Shown here: in pieces, positions 1 to 11,280 of the stretch
Position numbering within the stretch: position 1 is the first letter of the stretch
How the letters are laid out: every line of letters starts with the position of its first letter
DNA from: Certhia americana
Lineage: Eukaryota > Chordata > Aves > Passeriformes > Certhiidae
Reading direction: 5' to 3'
NCBI GenBank assembly: GCA_018697195.1
Contig: CM031858.1
Location: 90,801,120 to 90,865,119, forward strand
DNA: 64,000 nucleotides
The notes under the pieces: generated by a model
What the model was told of the DNA's origin: nothing
Seen by the model: only the letters and a program-made list of their open reading frames with translations
Databases searched by the model: none
Translations under genes and position numbers: made by a program

Positions 1-50
1 CCATTCCATTCATCTTCAATGTTCTGCCAGTTTTACCAGTTGTTGTATAG

Positions 51-250
51 ATCGGCATAGGAATCAATCAACACGCTGGCACTGATGCAGTCTATCATCC
101 AACTGAAAATGTTATAGCTCAAGCAAAAGGTGTCCCAGAAATTCTTGAGTTTAAATTTAATGTGACAGCATGAAAATGTGAAATGTGTTGCTACAAATGA
201 AAATTTTTGTGAAATTTCACTTTCTTGGAAATAAAGTGATTTACAAAGGA
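51..250 (+). CDS. Possible terminal coding exon with 3' UTR (unidentified gene)
   Basis: A pyrimidine-containing stretch ends in TATAG at 46-50, a usable splice acceptor. From 51 a frame runs 40 codons to TGA at 171-173. The peptide begins IGIGINQHAGTDAVYHPTEN and ends EFKFNVTA, with a balanced composition unlike low-complexity noise and one N-glycosylation-type motif (NVT) near the end. AATAAA lies at 230-235, about 60 bases after the stop, so acceptor, coding end, stop and poly-A signal fall in the expected order. The rest of the gene would lie left of the window. The same frame also reads as protein-like before a TAG at 49-51, so a processed or decayed copy is an alternative. I do not recognise the protein. 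The structure is seen; that it is a gene is inference. Confidence 0.35.
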
Positions 251-790
251 AATCTATAAGTGAATGATATTTTATTATATTTCAGCATATTTTATTATAT
301 TCCAACAATTTTTAATTATTATTTTACTTACAGAATTTAGAAATTTGCAGTATAATTATTTGTCTTAAATTATGTTTTAAAAACATTAAAACTAGTTCAT
401 ACATCTATCCAAAACTACTAAAGACCTCATTCAAATCAAGTCAGATATTGAAAATACACTTGAATTCCAGGACAGACACATCGGAATTATCTACTGCTTC
501 TTCGCATCTTTTCTAGGATGAAGACTTCATTTTGACTGATTTCAAATCCGAGTGAACACTTATCTTCTTTCTAACCATGAAACAAGAACCTTTTACCTTT
601 ACATCATGTGAATGTTCCAGGAAACATAACAGATGTGCAAAAACACATCTTAAAAATTGAGTTGTGTTTTTCTTGACTAAATTGTCTCTTTATGATATAG
701 ATATACTGTGTCATCATTGAAAAATACACATTCTGACTTTTTAAAGTCTAATCAACATTGGGTTTTTATTATCACTTAGGCAACCTAAAG

Positions 791-957
791 CCTCACTGAA
801 TATGCTTTATCTCCGGATGTTTTGGATGGAAAAGAACTGGAGCTTGATTATGCAAATCTGTTTCCAGTGCTACAAGGGAAAGAACAGCTCACAATTCTCA
901 ACACAGTTCTGCAGCCTGATTCATCCAAAGTGAGGAAGCCACATTTGTTCAGCAAGG
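791..957 (+). other. Exon-like open frame, possible internal exon or gene relic
   Basis: A frame reading SLTEYALSPDVLDGKELELD and continuing through YANLFPVLQGKEQLTILNTV is open from 789 and ends at CAGCAAG|GTAATA, a fair splice donor at 957/958. The peptide is rich in charged and aliphatic residues and has few low-complexity features. The upstream boundary is weak. The best acceptor (TTATTATCACTTAG, ending at 779) would put a TAA (786-788) in this frame, so the exon would need the poorer AG at 789-790; from the better acceptor a different frame is open. The frame continues past the donor to a stop at 1062-1064. It could be a decayed exon, a retrocopy fragment or chance. I do not recognise a family. 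Confidence 0.22.
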
Positions 958-1669
958 TAATAGTGGCTACCTGCTTCTCAGCTGACATGCATTTAGACCC
1001 AAACATGTTGCACAACGTGGACAGTGACAGTAAGAAAACACTGAGAAAAATAATTCTTACCTAGATATTACAAGCAATCAAGTTAGATTCAAGTCAACCT
1101 TGCTCTGACCTTAAAGAAACATCCCAGTAAATAAAAGTCTGATTCAGCTCTCACTGCAGTCAGGTCAGATGTAATCTCTCAAGGTATTTAAATGAGTGAA
1201 ATAAAGTATAAAGGCAAAATGAATCAGTAATGCTGAGTATAAGATTTTTTTTTTAAAGTTTGAGACTTTTCTGAGAATGGGCTTAGAAGATGTATTCTTT
1301 TGGATTTGTGGCGTACATTTAAAGAAGAAACTCAGACATACTGTCACATCATTTATTTAAACTTGACATCGTTAGAGTTTGTAGAAATGCATGGAATTTG
1401 TTGGGAATATTGCAGGTTTATCTTCTGCTTGCCCTAGAAATTCTCACCCAAACATTATCTGAGGTAATTTCAGTTTACATAGATGCAAACTAGCTCATGC
1501 CCTCAGCAACCTATCTCAGCTGAGCATCCTTCAGCTCCTCACAACTCCCACACAGGAAGAAACCTGAGCACATAGTGTGCTTACAGAACACCTTTCATAT
1601 CATACTGTGGGAACAGATCTAGAAGCTTATCCTGAGAAAGTGGTAAAGGGAGTGGCAGAAGCCCGGTGG

Positions 1670-1990
1670 GTGAATGTTGTATCCCTTTTGGGAATGTTCC
1701 CCCCCCAAAACCCCTCCCCCAGAAACTGTAACCGGCCTGGGTTACCTGCCCCCTGGTCTCCTGACCTATAGCCATCGGCCAGGTAACTTGACCCTGACCC
1801 CAAAGGTGATAAAAACCCCTCTCCCCCATGTGACCTCTCTCTCGCCTCTGGATCCCCTTCGAGGAATAAAGGCCTTGGAATACATCCTGGGGTAAGGGGG
1901 CCTCTTTTGTAACTCTCTCTACCCTATTTTGTAGTTCCCCTCTTCCAATACTCCCCCTAAATCTGAGCTGGCAGCCTGTGGGGGGGTGGA
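1670..1990 (+). mobile_element. Endogenous retrovirus LTR (solo or truncated)
   Basis: This block differs sharply from its AT-rich surroundings in being rich in C, with runs such as CCCCCCCC and many CCCCTCCCCC-like tracts. It carries LTR parts in order: a TATA-like GATAAAAACCCC at about 1807, a CT-rich stretch with ATCCCCTTCGAGGAATAAA, where AATAAA (about 1864) is the poly-A signal, then a T/CT-rich region after the expected cleavage site. A G-rich segment (TGTGGGGGGGTGG, about 1977) follows where a primer-binding site would lie; its TGGGGG start resembles a tRNA-Pro site, which is only suggestive. I cannot fix the TG...CA ends or a target duplication. No gag, pol or env frame follows, so it is a solo LTR or an LTR with a short leader remnant. 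Confidence 0.6.
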
Positions 1991-2230
1991 GGAACAGGAG
2001 AATTTACAGGTGAACAGAGAAAAGAACAGGGAGAAGCACTGGTTTAGGACTCAGACCAGAGATTCTTTGGTGGGTGAGGGCTCAGACCTCAGGACAAGGT
2101 CCATCTGTAAGTATTTGTCAGTAGCAGTGTCAAATAAAACTACTTTAACAGATACAATTCTTTGTTTTTACCTTTCTTTTGATGCTGTTGAAAACAGCCC
2201 TTTTTAAGCCTCATCTGTGGGCAAACCATC
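1991..2230 (+). other. Possible ERV leader remnant
   Basis: The sequence just right of the LTR is purine-rich, contains a good splice-donor match (ATCTGTAAGTAT, about 2102) and a further AATAAA at about 2134. Retroviral leaders carry a donor in this position, so it may be what remains of the internal part. There is no retroviral protein frame. It could equally be unrelated flank. Confidence 0.2.
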
Positions 2231-5200
2231 CTTAGCTATATAATCCAAGTTTACTGCAAAATAAGACAAACATAGACATGTTACTTTTGTTGATATGAAT
2301 TAGCTTTTTAATGTTTTCAGTCGCCCTCCACTGCCAGCAGAGCAGTTTTCAACTCTACCAATGAGTTGAGTTTACATGAATATGAAGCCACATTCTTTGT
2401 ATAAAGAGCAGAACTATGGAGGATAATCAGCTCTGCCACATGAAGAGACTCTGAACTTATCTTGAAGGCAGAACCAATTTTGATAGCTTGGCATCTCATT
2501 TTTTCTCTGGAACAGGACTTCTCCTGTGGAGTAACAACTCATTACCATAACAGCTGTAGAAAGCATTGTGCTGGATCAGCTACAACAAGGGAGTTACTGA
2601 CTGCAAAAGCAGCTCTGCCTCACAGTAGAAAAGAAGCTGAAAAAAAGGTAGCTGCAACTTTTTTTCTTTGCACTGAGTCTTTTTGTCTTTGCTTGTTTCT
2701 GCATCTGTTCTATTACACCAGTTGCAGAAACGCCTCAATGACAACTCAAAAGTGAGCACCAGGACAACCCTTTAAAACTGGCAGAAGGACAACCCATGGG
2801 TGACTACCTAAATGCTTTCTAATATCCACAAAAAGAATGAAATATTTTTTATTATGATTATTTGGACTTAAAACCAACCAATAGTACATATGACCAGATC
2901 AAATCTATATAATGGGTCCTGTCTATTAATCAAGAGATCATTAGAATATTCACAATACTTATGACAACATGCTCTCTTGATAATTATGATATTTTTTCCA
3001 TGATACTAGATAATATAAAAAATTTTTGGAAACCATTTCCTTCCATGTGCTTCCAGGACAGTGTTTATCTTCTGTGTATATAGCACAGAAAAATATTACA
3101 CAGATCTCCAGTCTTGCAAGTGTAATTCTTTATCTTTCTTCCCAGAACCATAAAAATTATGTAGTTCATCAAAGTATATGAGTAAACAAAGGAGCTCTTC
3201 CACATCATTGGTAAACTACACGTCAGAAATAATCTCTATTGATTAGAAACACTGGAAAAAGTCAGAAAAAGTGAAGTCAGAAGAAAGTCAGAAAAAAGTG
3301 TCATTTTAAAGGCATGTATCAGTATTGTAAACATCTCTGAAAAACACCAGTGCTTAATGCTCATCCTCATGCCATATTCTTACTGTCATATGAAGTCTCA
3401 GGCAACCATCATAAGAATTTAACAAAACAATTTAAAAACTGGTGTACTAGGTCAAACCAAAGGTAGCAACTATATCTGGTCTCCTACGAGAATGAGGAAT
3501 GAAGGCCTAAGCATAAATGACTAGAGACTTCACAGTGATACTTCCCACAAATACCATTCCAGTTTTGAACAATTTGCAGCATGGGCCTTCTGAGGCAGAG
3601 GTAGTATCTTTGTGCCTTGCAAAATCTTTCATTTCCATTCACTCAGCTCTTCACCTCTTTAATTCTTTAAATTCTATAAATATTTTAGCATTAGTAGCAT
3701 CCTTATGTTGAAGGTCCCTAGACTAGATATGTTATGACGATATCATGGATATCATTTGCACCATTTGTTTAGAAGATGTCACAGGCTGTTTTATGCTGAC
3801 AGACCTTAGATCTTGTATTGGAAGACTAAGAAAATAACCAAACCATATTTCTCTTCTCCATGGTTTCACAGATGCCCATTATATATCCTCACAAAGTTCC
3901 TCCTTTCCTCTGAGCTGAAGAATCCCTCTCAAGCTGCTCCTCATGCAGAGATATTCTATGCATTTGATCTTCTTTGAAATGAGGAAGCGTGGCTGAAAGA
4001 ATCTGACCACAGCATTCAAGACACACAGCATCCACATGTGTATTTACAAAATGATGCAATGTTTTGAGGTTTATCCTGTGTTCTCTTTCTGGTAATCCCA
4101 AACTTTTGATTAGAACTCATTGCATTACTGAGCACTGAGCAGACTTTTCTCAGAATTAGGTCTTAAATTCAAGATCTTCCAGAGTGGTAATGGTCCTCCC
4201 AGAGCTGGGAATCACATTGTATGTAACATTAGGACTTTTCACGCTGTCAATTTTCTCTGAAGAGTGAGCAAGAGTGATAACATTATCACAAAACGTTCTT
4301 TCACATCACTTAAATTATTCCAATGGCTTCTGGAGGATATCCACATCTTTAATTCATTTATATTCTAAGGCATAACTCATCTTCATAAATCTGCACCTGA
4401 TATCCTTAATGCATTTTGGAACTGGCTTTGGTTTGTAGGGGTGCTGAGGTGGATAGCACTTTAATTTAGTATTCCAGTCAAGGGTAAAAAAATTGAATAC
4501 AGGAGGATGAGATTTGGGGCTTTCTCAGAGGAGAGAAGAGTGTGGTAGCATGTGTAATGAGAAGACAGAGCATCTTCTGAGGATTGACTCAGCTGCTATC
4601 ATTAGTTATGAAGCACTTATGAACAAGATCTGCTTTTCAAGTAAACAAATCTAGAGAAGAACACACAAAAGAAAACAATTACAGACAAATACAGTCTGTA
4701 CATTGAATCTTAGCCTGAGTGGATTTTTGTTAAAAATTGCTAAATCCAAATAAATTCTATGGCACTTGAAAATTATTTCCCAGCGTTACTCACTTCTAAG
4801 AAGAGTAATATCTGTAGGAGAGCACCCAGATGGCAAATAAACGAGACTGGTTCTTTGCCCATATTATTGCTCAAAAATTCTGAATTTGGGGAAAGTATGT
4901 TGTACATTTCATAGCCTTTATGTGCCTCACATACCTGGGGGTTGTGTATGTACCGTCATGTTAAGATACAGGGCAGAAAGCATTTGCCTGTATTAAGTTT
5001 ATCATTTAGCTTTATTTACCTGCACTCTGCCCGCACCAGTCAGGACCTTTTCCTGCTAGAATAGTTCACCCTCTGAACAGTTTCAAACCCCTAATATTTC
5101 CAGAAAAATGACTCAGGTGAAAAATGTGAACATCCTCAACAGATCTCTGAAATACTTGTAATAATGACAGCAATCACAAAATTAGGTGAAATTTAAAGAT

Positions 5201-7302
5201 TTATTCATCAGCTCCCATTTTGAACTGGATGAGAAGAATGTCTGAAGAGTTAATTGTAAGCATTCAAAAACCTTTACAAAACATTTCTGCAATATATAGT
5301 GCAGAGTACACAACTCTGTTCAGGTTCATTCATTGCTCAAGAAGTGAAGAGGAATGTGCTAAGAATATGATTGTATTTTTCCTGGTCCTAGAATAATTAT
5401 TGTAGCTGATAATAACTCTTTATTATAATTGCACCTGAGTAATTATCAAGGTCACAGACACATTGAGAGAGGCATTGTATGAACACAGGGAAGCTGTGCC
5501 TGTTTTAAACAGCTTACAATTAAATTAAACAAGATGTATGAAAATGACAGGAAGGAATAAAATTCACAAACTGAATAGCATGATTGCAGCAAATGTCAAC
5601 CCATAACTGCTTTTCTTGGGGTGAATTAGAGACTATTAGAACTTGGTCATAGCACATGAAAAGAAGACTGGAGCCACCAGAAAAGGTAGAATCACTAGTG
5701 ACTGAATGACATGAAGTAGAAACAAATTCAGGGAAGAGCAGGGACACATGACAGGTGTAACAGGTTTGCTGTGGCTGTGTCCACACACCAAAGACACTGT
5801 AAAGCTGCCCCCTATGAAAATGGCTTAAGAGGAGCTGCTCTCACACTTTCTCATGAGGGAGTGTTTGGGCATGCCCAGCCTGGCATAGGTACAGTGTCCC
5901 ACAATAAAAGGGGCTCTTGCAGCCTCCTTCAGCTACCTCTATATACAAGAGTCTGTCATACCTTCCAGCAGGTATGGAAAGGACAAGAAAACATGAGCAA
6001 GGGATGCATGGGAAGTGTTCATGCCACCTGAACCTGCCATATTCTGCCTTCACTACAGTGTCCACTGACAGGACCCACTCCCATACCCATCTCCTTTCTC
6101 AGAATCCAGGAGTGCCCCAAACAAAGGTGTGATGCCCCTGACCACAGAAGAAGATAGACTAATTGTTCCATATTTTTTCAGTTGTGTTTTGGAAGGTCAG
6201 AAAGGCATGCTGTTCCAATAATGCTACTCCACCAAGGCTGTCCTTGAGAAAGTCAGCAAAAAGGGCCCAGCTGGCCCCATCTCCAGCATGCAGTGATGTT
6301 TATGGTATGGACAGAGACATTTTTAGTGTGAGTCAAGTGCCAAGTTTGCATCTTGGCCAGGTTCCTGAAAGAAAATTTCCCAGACCAAACTTATGACCTT
6401 GAGAAGCCAAGCCTATAACAAAACCATCAGATTGAATCTAATCCTTCCAGAGTCATAGGCTTTGCAGTGTCTGAGACACATCAGCTTCACATGGCAGGAT
6501 TTTGAATCTTGTGTACCACAAAGATCATTGTACAACCCAAAAAGCTCCAGTGTTGTTCAATTTTTATCTGGTTTGTGAATGTTCTTATGCAGACTGTCTG
6601 CTCAGATACATAGATGCAGTCAGGCAAGCATCTAAGCAGGTACTAACACCACCCTGTAGGGAAGCTGGCAGTAGGTGTGGCAGGTTTGAGGAATCATGCA
6701 TCAGAAACATGGATTGGGCCCCAAGCAAGTGAACATTAGCTACCTTCTTAAACTAAGCAAATTTTAATTGCCTGGAAACATCAGTCACAATGACCAGGTG
6801 CCTGTATTAGAGCAGGAACTTCAATGGTACAAACTGTGCCCAAACTCTGTACAAAATGTAATGAGCTTAGTGTGGGAGGAGTGGGGCAGTGATGTAGAAG
6901 GATTGGCCTTTCCAGAAGCTTTCCACTTCTCACGATATGTGGCTGCAGTCTGCTTTTGCTTCAAGCGGGTGCATGAGCTTTTCCAAGAAACATTGTCCTG
7001 GGACCTGTTTGTGGAACATTGACTTCTATATGTCTTGATTAGCCAATAGTCAAGTCTTAAGAAAAACTTAACCACAGGTTGTGCAAGGATATATATATAT
7101 TTAAAATTATTTATTTTTCACACCATTTGTAAATCAAAACACAACACTTTTGGCTTTTTGCCCCAGTAAACAAACAAACAATGCTTATTTTTTTACACAT
7201 GGCAAAAAGTATCGTTCTGAAGTGTAAAAATAGTTTTTGTTCGACAATAGTTTAACATGAAATTTATATTATTTTTCCATATTCTCAATAGATTACTGCC
7301 AT
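2231..7302. other. Gene-free, AT-rich unique sequence
   Basis: All open frames here are below 100 codons and overlap on both strands, as chance predicts. The 5760-6740 part is somewhat less AT-rich and carries several overlapping short frames in different frames, but shows no protein family, no repeat I can name and no consistent splice structure. Confidence 0.5.
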
Positions 7303-7311
7303 ATAATAATA

Positions 7312-7353
<42 letters not shown>
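7303..7353. repeat. (AAT)n microsatellite
   Basis: About 17 trinucleotide units in tandem, with one AGT interruption near the left end and a short A run at the right end. The polyasparagine seen when it is translated is an artefact of this repeat. Confidence 0.97.
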
Positions 7354-7358
<5 letters not shown>

Positions 7359-10300
7359 TATAATCTCAGTCTTCAGATGTCTTTCATAGTTTTAAAAAAT
7401 CCATTCTTTTTCTCACTCAAGATGACAAATATGGTTTCTTTGTCTGCTTAGCTGGGTTTTTTTTTCCATTGAGATGCTTAGTTTTAAGTGGCACTGAGTT
7501 TAGCATTACATATTCAACAAACATTTATTGGTTTTGTGAAAATTGCAATTTGTGGCACATTTTCTTCAATTTGATCAACCATAAATACATGTTATGTGGG
7601 TATGCAGGTATTTGGTTCATTTGTAAACATAGGTAATAAAATGTCTGTACTGCAATACTTTTCTGTGCAAAGTATTCATGTTATTTCTTCCACTGGAACT
7701 TGCTCATTAATCAAAGTGACAGCTGATACTTTTTTCACTGACATGAGATATACAATTGTTAAAAAATTTGTTAGAAAGCTTAATATTGCCATTTATGATA
7801 TTGCAAAAGAGAGAACCTTCATAGGAAAACTAATATGACAAATATTGATACCAGTGGTAGATGCCTTTTGTCTCACAAGTAGTGACCTCTTTGAAAGGCA
7901 CTAAGGTACTAAATGTGAAGACCACAGACTTTCAAATGCATAATGCATGTGTACTCAAGAAACTCTTCGCACATAAACTCAAAATAATTTAACTGACACT
8001 AGATATCCTAAAGGGTGGGAAGGAGCAAAATTTCTCTTCCGAATAGGATGACATATGCATATAGACATGTAATAATTAATTTAACCAAATATGCTATGCC
8101 TTAGGAAAAAATAACTAGAATTAACGTAGTAGCTGACTTCTGAAGAAAGGGGTGAGGCTGTAAACTGTGATCTGGTAAGGACATACCACCCTTGTGAGAC
8201 AGGAGTAAAAACTGTATCTGAAAACAGATAAAACTTCAGAGCTCCCCAGTTGGACAGAAAGAAACAACCATAAAGGATAAACTCTAAGATCAACTGAGTT
8301 TAGATTTCACTTTGACAGGATCCTCTATATTAAATATGTTGCATAACAGTGCTACAAGAAGTGGAATGATAAAACATTTGGAGCCGATGATGTCCTCCAG
8401 TGACATGAGGTGGATGACTACCAAGAAAAGCTTATGAAAAAAAGCTCAATGACTCTAAAAGAACAAAAGTAAACTGATGAAGGAAGCACCAGAGTCAAAT
8501 CCGGAGAAGCCCTGATTTCTGTATAAGAAGTTGAGAACGAAAAACAAAAGTAGCCTCTTTTCTATTTCAGTCAAGCTCTTGTCACAGATAAACTTCAGCC
8601 TTCCCAGACTGCTTTTGTTCTAGTGAGACTATTCATTTGGGATCAGGATCAATTTCCTTGTACACTTATAACTAAATTCAAATTGATAACAACTCTCCAG
8701 CTTGTATTTTCTTTATTTTAAATGTGCCTTGAGGTTGTTGCCCTGTGAGGGCAAACCTTTGAAGACTATCAGGAATACCTAGGAAATTTAGCACCAGCTC
8801 ATACTCTACTTTCCATCTTCAAGTGTCACCAGGAAGTTTTTGCTGGAGAAGACTGTTTTAATGCATCATGACCACAGGAGGAGAGAAAGTGCCTGATAAA
8901 AGGAGCCAAGGATCCCATAATATGCATACTCAGAAAACTCAGAAATTATGAGTGTATGAGTTTTAATGATCTGCCAAGGAAACTGTATAATCATTACCAA
9001 TTTCCTTTAGTTAAGACAACAGAAAGTCCCTCTTCAGATACCCCCTTCAATATTACTTTTTTTTTTTTTTTTTGCAAAGACTCATGGGTGTAAAGAGAGT
9101 TTTGGCAAGAGACTAAGGAGACACACATTTCCTGTCATTAAAACACATTATCTCACCGATGTTGCTGAAAGACTCAAGAGCAGAGTTTTATCCTTGAATA
9201 TATATGCCACTGCTGTTTATTTTAATGGGAGGTATGTCTCATATTCCAGTTATGAACCTTGGCACTTGCAGAGAACTCCAGCTAGGAAACCAAATGCTTA
9301 TTTCATAGATATGCTGCACTTGCTGTTGTTGGAGAGATGTAGACACCAGCAGACCATACACACTCTTTCCATTTGCTTATTTTAGAAGAATAACTGGTTT
9401 AGGACAAGCTTGAAAATACCTCACCTCCTTTATTAAACCCTCTGAGCACCAGCTCTTACACCAAAAACTCCATGAACATCCCATCATCTTTTTTTCTTTC
9501 AGAATGGTAGGCTAACTTTCAGAACACACTCTTAGATTCCTAGCACAAAATTCAAATGCACCATGTTCTTCAAACATGAAATTACAGGGAGAAAAATTAA
9601 ATGGAAGGCTTATGAAAGTCTCTGAAATTATTTCTGGATTAATCTTGGTTTGTTGGTTTGTTTTTTTCCTAAAAGCCCAAGGTATCACCGTAGGCTATTT
9701 ATTTTGTCATTACAATTCTGACTGCATTCATCCCACTTTATTTCATATTGCTTTGAAACACCTAAAATCAAGGGTTTTTTTTGTTTTATCAAATTCCACA
9801 GTCCATCAAGTTAATATATTAATTTGTCATAGGATGTAGAATGTGTATAGTCAGGTGGGAAGAGACTGGGGCATAGGTACAACCAATTTATTTTTGAAGG
9901 AGAAAGGCTTCATTCCCTGGAGATAGCATTGCAGGTATTTTGCAAGTGGAAGCATACTATTACTTAAATCCTCAAGTACTTTTGTCTATTGTCTTCAAAA
10001 GTAGAACATGCATTAGCCCATATTAATTCAACCTCACTGTGACCCACAGCGACATATCACTGTCCTTAATCTTTATAAATGGCTTTTGCACTCTGCACCG
10101 TCAAAAAACTTTCTTTTTGCTGATCAATACAAAGTGTATTTGAAAAGAGCATTATCTGCCTTTGAAAAAGCCTTCTGCACAATCAATGGTCTTCAGAAGC
10201 AGATGCTGATCAAGCAAGCATAGGCAACATTGTAGAAAGCTAGTAAATATTGATCGCAATTCAGAAAAGGAAATTGCCTTGTAGTTGCAGTGTCTGACTT

Positions 10301-11221
10301 CATTTAGCTCATAAGTTTACTAAAGGTCTGATTGGCTGATCTGGTAAAACACCACAGTGCATCATCACTGATCTCTCTGTGCTTGTATGAACAACTTGCT
10401 TGCTCTTCCTGGTCACACTGTGGGATAAAACTACTGTTAAGAAAATGTTAAAAATTATTATTTTTGTTGTAGAAAAACATGACTAATACTAATTGTTCAT
10501 AGTGGATTAAAGCAAGCAATACAAAAGCTCAGACACTGGCATATTTTATGAATTTGTACTCTTTAACTAAAAAACCCCAAAATTTTCAAAATATTCAAAA
10601 TAATATTTGATCATTTTTATATATCAGAGAACCACCTGAACTCAATTGATGTAATAAAGTTACAGAATCCTTTAATTTCTTTGTTCCCTAGCATTTTATT
10701 GACAGAACCTGGCATATATGAGAGCAGAAACAGTAGGCCTAGATCCAGCCAGTACTACTCCACCAGTGCAGACAGAAAGATGCAAGGGAACCTCAGCAGA
10801 TGATCTTAAGGTCCATGCAATGCATTACAATAAAACTTGAATTATTCTAGATTTATGATGTTGTTTATAACAGAAATCTTGTTTAGTACTTCCAAATTGT
10901 GAGAGTCACATAATTAGCTGTCAGAAAAGTGCACTGATCGTCATTCTGCGAAAGATATTTTAGCTCACAGCACAGTATAAATCACACGAGGTGACGGTCA
11001 TATCTTGTGTCACTGAAGTCAATAGGACTTAATTGATATTCAGAGGCCTATCTGAGCATTCCTTCAGATTACTGTAGGAAAGGCTGTCCCTCACAAGCAG
11101 AGGGCAAAAAATACACTACTTACAGGTCTAAGACTCAGAAGAAAATAGACTAGTAAAGGTACCACAAAAATGTGATCAGCCTAGTCAGCTTGTTTGCTCT
11201 GGAGCAAGAGCCAGCCCAGAG
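7354..11221. other. Gene-free unique sequence
   Basis: No supported gene or named interspersed repeat. It includes a 17-base T run at 9057-9073. Open frames are short and discordant. Confidence 0.5.
9057..9073. repeat. Poly-T run (17)
   Basis: An uninterrupted T17 tract following ATTAC. There is no adjoining retrocopy or target duplication that I can see. Confidence 0.9.
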
Positions 11222-11280
11222 CTGGCTTCTTCAGATCCATTCTCAGCAGTCAGAGAATGGATCACTAATCTCTGAGCCAG
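11222..11280. repeat. Inverted repeat / hairpin
   Basis: GATCCATTCTC (11234-11244) and GAGAATGGATC (11253-11263) are exact reverse complements, separated by 8 bases. The outer ends also pair: CTGGCT at 11222-11227 with AGCCAG at 11275-11280. The whole forms an imperfect hairpin of roughly 25-base arms with an unpaired inner-outer junction. It could be a small fold-back element relic, a hairpin-forming RNA or chance. Confidence 0.7.

Noticed and set aside
7257..7451. Frame encoding a polyasparagine run
   Set aside because: It is the (AAT)n microsatellite read in one frame.
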